A program made the translations under genes and the position numbers. The notes under the pieces were generated by a model that made no database searches, was not told the DNA's origin, and saw nothing but the letters and a program-made list of their open reading frames with translations. This document shows positions 17,246-26,383 of a stretch of DNA of 64,000 nucleotides, piece after piece (the stretch's first letter is position 1; each line of letters begins with the position of its first letter). The DNA is taken from NCBI RefSeq assembly GCF_020165195.1, contig NZ_JAIUHR010000013.1, positions 78,106-142,105 on the forward strand, given 5' to 3'. The DNA is from Mesorhizobium sp. CA14 (GTDB lineage Bacteria > Pseudomonadota > Alphaproteobacteria > Rhizobiales > Rhizobiaceae).

Positions 17246-17422
17246 CGTGTATTTGGGTCTGTGAACATGGCGATTCAAGGGCACGAAAATTACACTTTTG
17301 TAACATGCCCGTGAGCGGCAAATTTCCAGCCGGACAGGATGTGTCAGGGGTGTTGCCCGAACCGGTGGGTTCCACAGCCTTAGCCATGGACCGCGAAGCC
17401 GGGCCGCGCTATCCCTGCCGGC

Positions 17423-20383
17423 ATGAAAAAAGGCGATCACCTCTTCCTCGTCGACGGCTCCGGCTACATTTTCCGCGCCTACCACGCGCTGCCGCCGCTC
17501 AACCGCAAATCCGACGGCCTGCCGACTAGTGCCGTGCTCGGTTTCTGCAACATGGTGTGGAAGCTGATGCAGGACGCCCGCAACACCGATGTCGGCGTGG
17601 TGCCGACGCATTTCGCCGTCATCTTCGATTATTCGTCGAAAACCTTCCGCAGCGATCTCTACCCCGAATACAAGGCCAACCGCTCTGCGCCGCCGGAAGA
17701 CCTGATCCCGCAATTCGGCCTGATCCGCCAGGCGACCGCAGCCTTCAATGTCCCTTGCATAGAGACGGAGGGCTTTGAAGCCGACGATATCATCGCGACT
17801 TACTGCCGCCTGGCTTGCGAAGCCGGCGCCGACACCACCATTATCTCTTCCGATAAGGATCTGATGCAGCTGGTCGGTCCGACCGTCGGCATGTACGACC
17901 CGATGAAGGATCGCCAGATCGGCATTCCCGAGGTGATCGAGAAATGGGGCGTGCCGCCGGAAAAGATGATCGACCTGCAGGCGCTCACCGGCGACTCGGT
18001 CGACAATGTTCCGGGCGTGCCGGGCATCGGCCCGAAGACCGCGGCGCAATTGCTCGAACAATTCGGCGACCTTGACGGGCTGCTCGCGCGCGCTTCCGAG
18101 ATCAAGCAGGAGAAACGGCGCGAGACCATCATCGCCAATGCCGACAAGGCCCGCATCTCTCGCGAGTTGGTGACGTTGAAGAACGACGTGCCGTTGAGGG
18201 AAGGCCTGGACGACCTTGTCCTGCATGCGCCGGATGGCCCGAAGCTGATCGGCTTCCTGAAGACGATGGAGTTCACCACGCTGACGCGACGCGTCGCCGA
18301 AGCGACCGGAACGGACATTGGCGACGTCCAGGCCTCGGCCGTCACCGTCGAACGCGCCGATACCGCGCATGGTCCCGATGTCGGCGCCGGCGCACCGGCG
18401 GTGCCAAGGCCGACCGCGCCGAACGACACCGCAAAGCCGGCTGCGCCGGTCAGGGGCGAGGATGCGCCGCCGCAAGGCGACACCCCATCGCTCCTCTCGG
18501 CGCTGCGGCTGGAACACGCGTCGGCGCGCAAGATCGACATTTCGGCCTATGCGCCCATCCGCGACACGGCCGCGCTCGAGGCCTGGATAGCCGAAGCCCG
18601 CGACGCCGGCATCCTTGCTTTCGACGCCGAGACCACCTCGTCCGACCCGATGCAGGCCGATCTCATCGGCCTGTCCATGGCGCTGGCGCCGGGCCGCGCC
18701 GTCTACGTGCCGCTCGCCCACAAGAGCGGCAATGGCGATCTGCTTGGCGGCGGCCTTGTGGAGAACCAGATCCCGGTCCGCAAGGCGCTGGCGCTGCTGA
18801 AGCCGCTGCTTGAGGATCGATCGGTCCTCAAGATCGTACAGGACATGAAATACGATATCGTCGTGATGAGCCGGCATGGCATCGAGGTCGCTCCGTTCGA
18901 CGACACGATGCTGATCTCCTATGTGCTCGATGCAGGCACCTCCGGCGGTCACGACCTCGCTTCGCTGTCGGAAAAATGGCTGGGCCACGCGCCGGCTACG
19001 AAAAAGGAGCTTGCCGGCTCCGGCAAGAGTGCCATCGGCTTCGACCAGGTCGATATCGAGCGTGCGACCGCCTATGCCGGCGAGCAGGCCGACCTGGCGC
19101 TCCGGCTCTGGCAGGTGCTGAAGCCGAGGCTTGCCGCCAAGGGCCTCGTTTCCGTCTATGAGCGGCTGGAAAGGCCGCTGGTGCCCGTGCTCGCACGCAT
19201 GGAGCAGCGCGGCGTCTCCGTAGACCGCCAGATCCTGTCGCGGCTGTCAGGCGAATTGGCCCAGGGTGCTGCCCGCGTCGAGGAAGAGATTTACGGGATC
19301 GTCGGCGAGCGCATCAACATCGGCTCGCCGAAACAGCTCGGCGACATCTTGTTCGGCAAGATGGGCCTGCCGGGCGGCTCGAAGACCAAGACCGGCCAAT
19401 GGTCGACCTCGGCGCAGCTCTTGGAAGACCTCGCCGCCGAAGGCCACGAGCTGCCGCGCAAGATCGTCGACTGGCGCCAGCTCACCAAGCTGAAATCGAC
19501 CTATACCGACGCGCTGCCCGGCTTCATCAACCCCGGCACCAACCGCGTGCACACCTCATATGCGCTGGCAGCGACCACCACCGGGCGGCTGTCCTCCTCC
19601 GATCCCAATCTGCAGAACATCCCGGTGCGCACGGCCGAAGGGCGCAAGATCAGGAGCGCCTTCATCGCCGAAAAAGGCCACAAGCTGGTCTCGGCCGACT
19701 ACAGCCAGATCGAATTGCGCGTACTTGCCCATGTGGCCGAAATCCCGCAGCTCAAGCAGGCTTTCGCCGACGGCGCCGACATCCACGCCATCACCGCGTC
19801 GGAAATGTTCAACGTGCCGGTCGAGGGCATGCCTTCGGAGGTGCGCCGGCGCGCCAAGGCGATCAATTTCGGCATCATCTACGGCATCTCGGCCTTCGGT
19901 CTCGCCAACCAGCTGTCGATCCCGCGCGAGGAGGCGGGCGCCTATATCAAGCGCTATTTCGAGCGCTTCCCGGGCATCCGCGACTACATCGAGGAAACCA
20001 AGGCCTATGCGCGGGAGAACGGCTTCGTCGAGACCATCTTCGGCCGCCGCATCCATTATCCGGAGATACGATCCTCCAACCCGTCGATCCGCGCCTTCAA
20101 CGAGCGCGCCTCGATCAACGCCAGGCTCCAGGGCACCGCCGCCGACATCATCCGCCGCGCCATGGTGCATATGGAAGAAGCGCTGGAGAAGGCGAAGCTC
20201 TCGGCCCGCATGCTGTTGCAGGTGCATGACGAGCTGATCTTCGAAACGGTGGAAGCGGAGGTCGAGACGACGATCCCCGTGGTGCGCAAGGTGATGGAGA
20301 ACGCGCCGATGCCGGCCGTCTCGATGTCGGTGCCGCTGCATGTCGACGCTCGCGCCGCCAACAACTGGGACGAGGCGCATTGA
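17423..20383 (+). CDS. polA: DNA polymerase I
   Basis: 986 residues with all three domains. The 5'-3' exonuclease (1-290) has GFEADDIIATY and the helix-hairpin-helix GVPGIGPKTAAQLL. The 3'-5' exonuclease (about 370-560) keeps the metal-binding Asp/Glu in LAFDAETTSSDP, so proofreading is likely active. The polymerase part (600-986) has motif A DYSQIELRVLAHVAEI, motif B RRRAKAINFGIIYGISAFG and motif C LLQVHDELIFE. An Ala/Pro-rich linker (about 310-360) separates the exonucleases. It replaces RNA primers and fills repair gaps. Monocistronic, with a large palindromic repeat directly downstream. Confidence 0.97.
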   Translation: MKKGDHLFLVDGSGYIFRAYHALPPLNRKSDGLPTSAVLGFCNMVWKLMQDARNTDVGVVPTHFAVIFDYSSKTFRSDLYPEYKANRSAPPEDLIPQFGLIRQATAAFNVPCIETEGFEADDIIATYCRLACEAGADTTIISSDKDLMQLVGPTVGMYDPMKDRQIGIPEVIEKWGVPPEKMIDLQALTGDSVDNVPGVPGIGPKTAAQLLEQFGDLDGLLARASEIKQEKRRETIIANADKARISRELVTLKNDVPLREGLDDLVLHAPDGPKLIGFLKTMEFTTLTRRVAEATGTDIGDVQASAVTVERADTAHGPDVGAGAPAVPRPTAPNDTAKPAAPVRGEDAPPQGDTPSLLSALRLEHASARKIDISAYAPIRDTAALEAWIAEARDAGILAFDAETTSSDPMQADLIGLSMALAPGRAVYVPLAHKSGNGDLLGGGLVENQIPVRKALALLKPLLEDRSVLKIVQDMKYDIVVMSRHGIEVAPFDDTMLISYVLDAGTSGGHDLASLSEKWLGHAPATKKELAGSGKSAIGFDQVDIERATAYAGEQADLALRLWQVLKPRLAAKGLVSVYERLERPLVPVLARMEQRGVSVDRQILSRLSGELAQGAARVEEEIYGIVGERINIGSPKQLGDILFGKMGLPGGSKTKTGQWSTSAQLLEDLAAEGHELPRKIVDWRQLTKLKSTYTDALPGFINPGTNRVHTSYALAATTTGRLSSSDPNLQNIPVRTAEGRKIRSAFIAEKGHKLVSADYSQIELRVLAHVAEIPQLKQAFADGADIHAITASEMFNVPVEGMPSEVRRRAKAINFGIIYGISAFGLANQLSIPREEAGAYIKRYFERFPGIRDYIEETKAYARENGFVETIFGRRIHYPEIRSSNPSIRAFNERASINARLQGTAADIIRRAMVHMEEALEKAKLSARMLLQVHDELIFETVEAEVETTIPVVRKVMENAPMPAVSMSVPLHVDARAANNWDEAH

Positions 20384-20412
20384 CGCCGACCGGCAGGCGT
20401 CGCGATCCTTCA

Positions 20413-20568
20413 CACCCCCTCTGGCCTGCCGGCCATCTCCCCCGCAAGGGGGGAGATCAGCCGTCACGTCGGGTTTCGCCAATCTTCAACGTCGCAGGAT
20501 GAGCGGAGCGCGGAACCCGCCAATCTCCCCCCTTGCGGGGGAGATGCCCGGCAGGACAGAGGGGGGTG
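20413..20568. repeat. Long palindromic intergenic repeat (RIME/BIME-like) after polA
   Basis: The left arm at 20413-20451 and the right arm at 20529-20568 are about 39 bases each and nearly exact inverted copies (only single mismatches or indels), each containing its own short palindrome CCCCTTGCGGGG. About 77 bases separate them. The motifs (GGGGGAGATG, CCGGCAGG, AGAGGGGG) recur at 63715-63880, marking a dispersed family. Confidence 0.8.
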
Positions 20569-20600
20569 CCTCGCGCCGGCATCAACCGGCTAGCTGGCCC

Positions 20601-21005
20601 TCAAGCCGCTTCAGCCCTGCACTTTGCGCACACACCGCGAAACTCGATCACCGCCTTCTTGGCCGCGAATCCCGTCGAGCGCACCCATTCGTCCAGCCGG
20701 TGATCGACATCGTGGTCGGACATCTCCGTCACCTGGCCGCAATTGTCGCAGATGGCGAAGGCCGTCATCGAATGGCTGTGGTCGTGAGGCTCGGCGCAGG
20801 CGACGAAGGAATTGAGGCTTTCGAGCCGATGCACGAAGCCGGACTTCACCAGCGTATCGAGCGCCCGGTAGACCTGCAGCGGCGCGCGGAAACCGCGCTC
20901 GCGCAGCTGGTCGAGCAGCGTATAGGCGCTGAGCGGCCCGCTGGACGCCTCGAGCTTCTCGAGCACGCAGAGCTGGTTCTTGGTCAGCGCATCTCTTGCC
21001 GTCAT
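20601..21005 (-). CDS. zur: Fur family regulator, probably zinc uptake regulator Zur
   Basis: 134 residues. The winged helix covers about 1-75 (LSAYTLLDQLRERGFRAPLQVYRALDTL); the dimerisation part holds EPHDHSHSMTAFAICDNCG and a C-terminal CAKC. The two CxxC pairs are the structural zinc site. The FRAPLQVYRALDKL-type helix and the His-rich HDHSHS are those of alphaproteobacterial Zur rather than Fur/Mur or Irr. With zinc bound it represses high-affinity zinc uptake genes. No znuABC is present in the window, which is usual variation; assignment rests on sequence alone. Confidence 0.8.
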   Translation of the reverse strand: MTARDALTKNQLCVLEKLEASSGPLSAYTLLDQLRERGFRAPLQVYRALDTLVKSGFVHRLESLNSFVACAEPHDHSHSMTAFAICDNCGQVTEMSDHDVDHRLDEWVRSTGFAAKKAVIEFRGVCAKCRAEAA

Positions 21006-21152
21006 CTTGTTCGCCCAATCGACGTCCGCACGCGATCTCGCATGCGCACGACATCAATTCCTGAGATAGCGACGAACGAATGATTTTGCCACCGTTTCCG
21101 CAGCGCGCCCGTTCAAGTACGGACCGGACGGAGACGGTTCGCCAGCTCATCG

Positions 21153-22199
21153 CTACTTGCGCGGAGGTCCCTTGCGTTCGGCCGAAGCCGCCCAGAGATT
21201 GATATCGGATTCGCGCGCGTAAGTGTCGATCTCGGCGAGCTCGGCATCGGAGAACTCGAGCGCCTTGAGCGCGCCGACGCAATCCTCGACCTGTTCCGGC
21301 TGGCTGGCGCCGATCAGCGCCGTGGTCACCCGGCCCTTGCGCAGCACCCAGGCCAGCGCCATCTGCGCCAGCGTCTGGCCGCGCCGTGCGGCAATGGCGT
21401 TGAGCGCCCTTATGTTGGCGATCGACTTGTCGTTGATGAAGGCCGGTCGCAAAGACTTGCCCTGGCTGGCGCGGCTGCCTTCGGGTATGCCGCCGAGATA
21501 TTTGTCGGTCAGCATGCCTTGCGCCAGCGGCGAGAACACGATCGAGCCGATGCCCAGCCCCTCCAGCGTGTCGAGCAGCCCGTCTTCCTCGACCCAGCGG
21601 TTGAGCATGGAATAGCTCGGCTGATGGATCAGGCAGGGCGTGCCGAGCCGTCTTAATATGTCGGCTGCTTCCCGCGTGCGCTGCGAATTGTAAGACGAGA
21701 TGCCGGCATAGAGCGCCTTGCCCGAGCGCACCGCATGGTCGAGCGCGCCCATGGTTTCCTCGAGCGGCGTCTCGGGATCGAAACGGTGCGAATAGAAGAT
21801 ATCGACATAGTCGAGCCCCATGCGCTTGAGGCTCTGGTCGAGGCTCGCCAGCACATATTTGCGGCTGCCCCATTCGCCGTACGGGCCGGCCCACATTTCG
21901 TAGCCGGCCTTGGTCGAGATGATCAGCTCGTCGCGATAGGCGGCGAAATCGGTGCGCAGGATCTCGCCGAACGCGGTTTCCGCCGAGCCGGGCGGCGGTC
22001 CGTAATTGTTGGCGAGGTCGAAATGCGTGATGCCGAGGTCGAACGCCTTGCGCACGATCGCCTGCTTGGTCCTGTGCGGCCTGTCGTTGCCGAAATTGTG
22101 CCACAGCCCGAGCGAGATCGCCGGCAGCTTCAGGCCTGAGCGCCCGCAGCGGTTATAGATCATCTTCTCGTAGCGGTTTTCGGCGGCGACATAGGGCAT
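21153..22199 (-). CDS. mgrA: Aldo/keto reductase, YghZ/MgrA type (L-glyceraldehyde 3-phosphate reductase)
   Basis: 348 residues. A TIM-barrel AKR with GLWHNFGNDRPH, the catalytic Asp/Tyr region FDLANNYGPPPGSAE, and the NADPH-binding end GASQPEQVEDCVGAL. These are characteristic of the YghZ/Kv-beta-like AKR14 group, which reduces L-glyceraldehyde 3-phosphate and methylglyoxal. The start MPYVAAENRYE at 22199 was chosen because the upstream extension is translated repeat. It is transcribed alone, upstream of zur on the same strand, with 147 bases between. Confidence 0.85.
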   Translation of the reverse strand: MPYVAAENRYEKMIYNRCGRSGLKLPAISLGLWHNFGNDRPHRTKQAIVRKAFDLGITHFDLANNYGPPPGSAETAFGEILRTDFAAYRDELIISTKAGYEMWAGPYGEWGSRKYVLASLDQSLKRMGLDYVDIFYSHRFDPETPLEETMGALDHAVRSGKALYAGISSYNSQRTREAADILRRLGTPCLIHQPSYSMLNRWVEEDGLLDTLEGLGIGSIVFSPLAQGMLTDKYLGGIPEGSRASQGKSLRPAFINDKSIANIRALNAIAARRGQTLAQMALAWVLRKGRVTTALIGASQPEQVEDCVGALKALEFSDAELAEIDTYARESDINLWAASAERKGPPRK

Positions 22200-22254
22200 G
22201 GGTATCCTCGGGATCGAAACGGCGCGGCGATCACCGCCAACCTGAATTGAATCG

Positions 22255-22420
22255 ATGCTTGCCCCTAACCTTTTACCCTCTCCCCGCCGAAACGGGGAGA
22301 GGGGGGTTGCCACCTAAAGCGCATCGCAATCTTTCAGATCGCTCCCTGCGCTTTAGGGTTTTGATTTGCGCATGTCTTTGCCCCGAAACCGGTTCCCACT
22401 TTCGGGAGACATGCTTTAGT
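22255..22420. repeat. Intergenic repeat sequences between mgrA and the Gfo/Idh/MocA gene
   Basis: This gap holds a CTCTCCCC/GGGGAGAG palindrome (about 22279-22306) and then a second element with CTAAAGCGCATCGCAATC at its start, a CCCTGCGCTTTAGGG palindromic part, and ACCGGTTCCCACTTTCGGG. The start of this second element resembles 14207-14220. A related CCCCAAAAGTGGGAACG piece follows uxaA at 37822. Such elements are frequent in Mesorhizobium intergenic DNA. Confidence 0.6.
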
Positions 22421-23558
22421 TTTTCTTGGCCATCAGCGCCTTCGCGTCCTTGACGCCGAGTGCGGCCGGCCGTTCGCAGGTCGTCTGCATGGCGACATAT
22501 TTGCCGCTTTCGCCGGAGCGCAGGATGCCGGTCATCACATCGACGGCGTGCAGCGCCAGCTCCATCGAGCAGCGATGCGGCCGCCCTTCAGCGATCGCGA
22601 TTGCCATGTCGGCCAGGCCGGCAGTGCGGTAATTGGCCATCATGCCTTGGCCGTGCATCTCGTTCGGCACGCCGAACGGATGGTTCCATTTCGGCAGCTT
22701 CTTCACCGGCTTGGCGCTGTCCGTGAAGCGCACCTCGCCGCCGAAGAAATTAGGGTCCGGCACGAAGACGGTGCCCAATTCGCCGTAGAGCTCCATCGGC
22801 GCGTGGCCGTGGCTCCAGACGTCCCAGGAGGTGTTGAGCGTGATCACCGCGCCATTGGCGAATTCGAGCAGCGCATGGATCGTGGTCGGCGTGTTGACCG
22901 GGATCTTCTCGCCCGCCCGCGGCTTCGACGAGATCGTCCGCTCCTTGGCCGGCGTCGTCGCGAAGGCCGCCACCTGTTTTACTGGTCCGATCAGCTGGAT
23001 CAGGTTGGTGACATAGTAAGGACCGATGTCGAGCACCGGACCGGCGCCCGGCTGGAAGAAGAAATCCGGGTTGGGGTGCCAGTGCTCCATGCCGTGGCCC
23101 ATCACATGGCAGGTGCCGCTGGTGATCGCGCCGAGCTTGCCGCTGTCGATGAGATCGCGGACCAGCTGGTGCGCGCCGCCGAGGAAAGTATCCGGCGCCG
23201 AGCCGATGCGCAGGCCCTTCTTCTCGGCCCGCTTCTTCAGGTCCAGCCCTTCCTCGATCGACAGCACGAACGGCTTTTCCGAATAGACATGCTTGCCGGC
23301 GTCGAGCACCGCCTTGGAGACTTCGTAATGCACCGCCGGGATCGTCAGATTGACGATGATGTCGATCTCTTCGTCCTTGAGCAGATCGCCGACCGTCTCG
23401 GCGCGCAGCTTGAATTCCTTCGCCCGCGCCTTCGCGGCCTCCATGTTGATGTCCGCGCAGGCGCGCATCTTGATGCCGCGGAACAGCGGCGCCAGCGAGA
23501 AATACGCCTTCGAGATGTTGCCGCAGCCGATGACGCCGACGCCAAGCTTCTTTGCCAT
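22416..23558 (-). CDS. Gfo/Idh/MocA family oxidoreductase
   Basis: 380 residues. NAD(P)-binding Rossmann motif GVGVIGCGNISKAYF at the N-terminus, then the EKPF loop (HVYSEKPFVLSI, ~93-104) with the conserved Lys, and a C-terminal alpha/beta domain with LDIGPYYVTNLIQL. It oxidises or reduces a hydroxyl of a sugar, inositol or derivative. It is the last gene of the minus-strand ABC unit, six bases after the TIM-barrel isomerase, so both probably act on the sugar imported by that transporter. The exact substrate is not evident. Confidence 0.88.
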   Translation of the reverse strand: MAKKLGVGVIGCGNISKAYFSLAPLFRGIKMRACADINMEAAKARAKEFKLRAETVGDLLKDEEIDIIVNLTIPAVHYEVSKAVLDAGKHVYSEKPFVLSIEEGLDLKKRAEKKGLRIGSAPDTFLGGAHQLVRDLIDSGKLGAITSGTCHVMGHGMEHWHPNPDFFFQPGAGPVLDIGPYYVTNLIQLIGPVKQVAAFATTPAKERTISSKPRAGEKIPVNTPTTIHALLEFANGAVITLNTSWDVWSHGHAPMELYGELGTVFVPDPNFFGGEVRFTDSAKPVKKLPKWNHPFGVPNEMHGQGMMANYRTAGLADMAIAIAEGRPHRCSMELALHAVDVMTGILRSGESGKYVAMQTTCERPAALGVKDAKALMAKKN

Positions 23559-23564
23559 TTTCGA

Positions 23565-24317
23565 TTACTCCTGCCAGCTCTTGGCTGTCGCGATCGAGCG
23601 GCGGGCATAGCGCTCGATGTCATTGGGGTTGTCCTGTTCCATGATGAAATACTGTGCCGCGCTCTTGGCGCGCAATGTCTTGAACAGGCCCGCCCAGTCG
23701 ATCGTGCCGTGACCGACATCGGACCAGCCATCCTCATCGAGCCCCTCCCCCGGCTTCGCCATGTCCTTGACGTGGACGGCGACGATGCGCTTGCCATGCT
23801 TTTCGATCCAGGGCAGCGGATCGGCGCCGCCGCGCACCACCCAGGCGACGTCCATTTCCCAGCCGATGTCGGGGGCGGCGGACAGGATGTGGTCCTGCGG
23901 CAGCGAGCCGTCCGCAAGCGCCTTGAACTCGAAATCATGGTTGTGCCAGGCAAAGCCGTAGCCGGCCTTTTTCGTCACCTCGCCGACCTTGGCCAGACGC
24001 TCGCCGAAACCGCGCCAGCCGGCGGCGTCGGACGGGCGCTGATCGGGCATCAGATAGGGGCAGATCAGGAGCGTGATGCCGAGCGCGTCGGCGATTTTGC
24101 GCACGCCGTCGAAATCGTTTTCCAGCGCATCGATCGAGAAATGCCCGGTCGGCATCGCAAGCCCGTTCTTGTCGAGCTCGGCGCGGAACGCCTTCGGGTC
24201 GTCATAGACGCCGCCGAAGCCCTCGACTTGGCTGTAGCCGAGTTGCCCAAGCATCTTCACCACGCCGTTCCATGGCTGGAAATTGCGGGCGCTGTAGAGT
24301 TGGAATGACCAGTTCAT
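23565..24317 (-). CDS. Sugar phosphate isomerase/epimerase (Xyl-isomerase-like TIM barrel)
   Basis: 250 residues with an AP-endonuclease-2/xylose-isomerase-like barrel. Candidate metal ligands lie in FAWHNHDFEF (His), IGWEMDVAWVVRGG (Glu/Asp), VHVKDMAKPGEG (His) and the C-terminal YFIMEQDNP (Glu). Such enzymes isomerise or epimerise sugars or hydrolyse 3-keto-glycosides. It is located between the ABC ATPase gene (30 bases) and the Gfo/Idh/MocA gene (6 bases) in one operon. Pairing of these two families is common for oxidised sugar or inositol routes. Confidence 0.82.
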   Translation of the reverse strand: MNWSFQLYSARNFQPWNGVVKMLGQLGYSQVEGFGGVYDDPKAFRAELDKNGLAMPTGHFSIDALENDFDGVRKIADALGITLLICPYLMPDQRPSDAAGWRGFGERLAKVGEVTKKAGYGFAWHNHDFEFKALADGSLPQDHILSAAPDIGWEMDVAWVVRGGADPLPWIEKHGKRIVAVHVKDMAKPGEGLDEDGWSDVGHGTIDWAGLFKTLRAKSAAQYFIMEQDNPNDIERYARRSIATAKSWQE

Positions 24318-24347
24318 CTGTCCTGTCCGTTCATTGGTCTTGGGAGG

Positions 24348-25454
24348 TTAAAGGCGGTTGCCGGTTTGAGCGTCGAAGAGCGAGGCGCGCATCGGATCGA
24401 AACCGACGCTGACCGCATCCCCGTTCTTCGGCGTGCGTTCGGAAGTGACGCGCACGGTGAAGTTCTGCTGGCCGAGCTTCAGCCAGACCAGCGTGTCGGA
24501 ACCCATCGGCTCGACGACCTCGACATTGGCCGTCGCGGTGAAGGGCCAGCCCGTTCCGCTGTTGAAGGCGACATGCTCAGGCCGGATGCCGAAGACCGCG
24601 GGCCCCGGCGCCGGTTCCTTCTCGAAGGCATAGGTCGCAAGCGGGATGCGCACGTCCTCGACGACAAACAGCCAGTCGCCGCCGTCCTTCTCCAGCCTGC
24701 CGTCTAAGAAATTCATCGCCGGCGAGCCGAGGAAGCCGGCCACAAAGCGATTTACGGGGCGGTTGTAGATCGTCTGCGGCGCGTCGAGCTGCTGGATCAC
24801 GCCGCCCTTCATGACCGCAATGCGGTCGGCCAGCGTCATCGCCTCGATCTGGTCGTGCGTGACGTAGATCATGGTGTTCTGAAGCCTGCGGTGCAGAAGC
24901 TTGATCTCCACGCGCAGCTCCGAACGCAGCTTGGCATCGAGATTGGAAAGCGGCTCGTCGAACAGGAAGACGTCGACATCGCGCACCAGCGCGCGCCCGA
25001 TCGCCACGCGCTGGCGCTGGCCGCCGGACAGCGCCAAGGGCTTCCGCTGCAGCAGCGGCTCGATCTGCAGGATCTCGGCGGCGCGCGCGATGCGTTTGGC
25101 GATCTCGTCCTTCGGCACGCCGGCGACGCGCAGGCCGAAAGAGAGGTTCCTCTCCACCGTCATCTGCGGATAGAGCGCATAGGACTGGAACACCATGCCG
25201 ATGCCGCGGTCCTTCGGCTCTTCCCAGGTGACGTTCTTGCCCTTGATGAAGATGCGGCCTTCCGAAATGTCGAGCAGGCCGGCAATACAGTTGAGCAAGG
25301 TCGACTTGCCGCAGCCGGACGGGCCGAGTAGCACGATGAACTCGCCGTTGGCGACATCCAGGTTGAGCGTCTGCAGCACCGAGACGGCGCCGAAATTGAG
25401 CGACAGGTCCTGGATCGAAACGCTGGGATTGGCGATTTCAGCTGCCATCATCAT
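24348..25454 (-). CDS. Carbohydrate ABC transporter ATP-binding protein (UgpC/MsmK group)
   Basis: 368 residues. ATPase domain with Walker A GPSGCGKST, Q-loop VFQSYALYPQM, signature LSGGQRQRVAIGRAL, Walker B VFLFDEPLSNLDAKL and H-loop THDQIEAM, followed by a C-terminal TOBE/MOI domain (about 240-368) as in MalK-type proteins. It powers the importer formed by the two permeases at 25451 and 26376. It overlaps the upstream permease stop by four bases. Several consecutive ATG codons (25454, 25451, 25448) leave the exact start open. Confidence 0.93.
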   Translation of the reverse strand: MMMAAEIANPSVSIQDLSLNFGAVSVLQTLNLDVANGEFIVLLGPSGCGKSTLLNCIAGLLDISEGRIFIKGKNVTWEEPKDRGIGMVFQSYALYPQMTVERNLSFGLRVAGVPKDEIAKRIARAAEILQIEPLLQRKPLALSGGQRQRVAIGRALVRDVDVFLFDEPLSNLDAKLRSELRVEIKLLHRRLQNTMIYVTHDQIEAMTLADRIAVMKGGVIQQLDAPQTIYNRPVNRFVAGFLGSPAMNFLDGRLEKDGGDWLFVVEDVRIPLATYAFEKEPAPGPAVFGIRPEHVAFNSGTGWPFTATANVEVVEPMGSDTLVWLKLGQQNFTVRVTSERTPKNGDAVSVGFDPMRASLFDAQTGNRL

Positions 25455-26383
25455 CCTTTCACCGCGCCGGCGGCGATGCCGCGCACGAAGAGCTTGCCGG
25501 AAACGAAATAGACGATGAGGGGAACGAGGCCGGTGAGGATGGTCGCGGCCATGTTGACGTTATATTCCTTCACGCCTTGCACAGAATTGACGATGTTGTT
25601 GAGCTGCACCGTCATTGGATAGGTGTCGGGACGCGTGTAGACGACGCCGAACAGGAAATCGTTCCAGATGCCGGTCACCTGCAGGATGATGGCGACGACG
25701 AAGATCGGCAGCGACATCGGCAGCATGATGCGCAGATAGATGCCCCAGAAACCGGCGCCGTCGACGCGCGCGGCGCGGAACAGCTCCTCCGGCATCGAGG
25801 TGAAATAGTTGCGGAACAAGAGCGTCAGGATCGGCATGCCGAAGATCGAATGCACGATCACCAGCCCGGTCAGCGTACCGTATATGCCGATCTCTCGCAG
25901 GATGATGACGATCGGATAGATCATCACCTGGTAGGGGATGAAGGCGCCGACGATCAGGATGATGAAGAAGGTGTCGGCGCCCTTGAAGCGCCAGTTGGCA
26001 AGTGCATAGCCGTTCACCGAGGCGATCGCGATCGACAGGATCACCGATGGCACGGTGATGCGCACCGAATTCCAGAAGCCGCGCGAGAGCCCGTCGCAGT
26101 TGAGGCCGGTACAGGCGGTCGCCCAGGCTTTCACCCAGGGTTCGAAGGTGATCTCCACCGGCGGCGAGAAGATGTTGCCGAGCCGAATTTCCGGCATGCC
26201 CTTCAGCGACGTGACGATCATCACGTAGAGCGGCAAGAGGTAATAGAGCGCCACGACGATCAGCGTGCCGTAGAGGAAGATGTTGCGGCGCGACAGCACA
26301 TGCCGCGGCTTTGGTCCGCTCGGGCCGGTTGCATTGCGCTTGAGCGCTTGCGCACCGGTGGACAGGGAGGCGACGTCAGCCAC
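25451..26383 (-). CDS. Carbohydrate ABC transporter permease (MalG type)
   Basis: 310 residues with six predicted membrane segments, starting with NIFLYGTLIVVALYYLLPLY and ending in VPLIVYFVSGKLFVRG. The EAA loop, which contacts the ATPase, is visible as EELFRAARVDGAGFWGIYLRIMLP. It forms the inner-membrane channel with the partner at 26376. It overlaps the genes on both sides by a few bases (operon). A periplasmic CTGLNCDGLSRG insert between segments 1 and 2 is typical of glucose/mannose-type transporters of this subfamily. Confidence 0.93.
   Translation of the reverse strand: MADVASLSTGAQALKRNATGPSGPKPRHVLSRRNIFLYGTLIVVALYYLLPLYVMIVTSLKGMPEIRLGNIFSPPVEITFEPWVKAWATACTGLNCDGLSRGFWNSVRITVPSVILSIAIASVNGYALANWRFKGADTFFIILIVGAFIPYQVMIYPIVIILREIGIYGTLTGLVIVHSIFGMPILTLLFRNYFTSMPEELFRAARVDGAGFWGIYLRIMLPMSLPIFVVAIILQVTGIWNDFLFGVVYTRPDTYPMTVQLNNIVNSVQGVKEYNVNMAATILTGLVPLIVYFVSGKLFVRGIAAGAVKG

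Noticed and set aside
17213..18988. 591-residue minus-strand open frame opposite polA
   Set aside because: Antisense to the conserved polA exonuclease domains, no SD and no recognised domain.
20413..20568. CRISPR-like repeat
   Set aside because: Only two inverted, not direct, copies; no spacer array and no cas genes.
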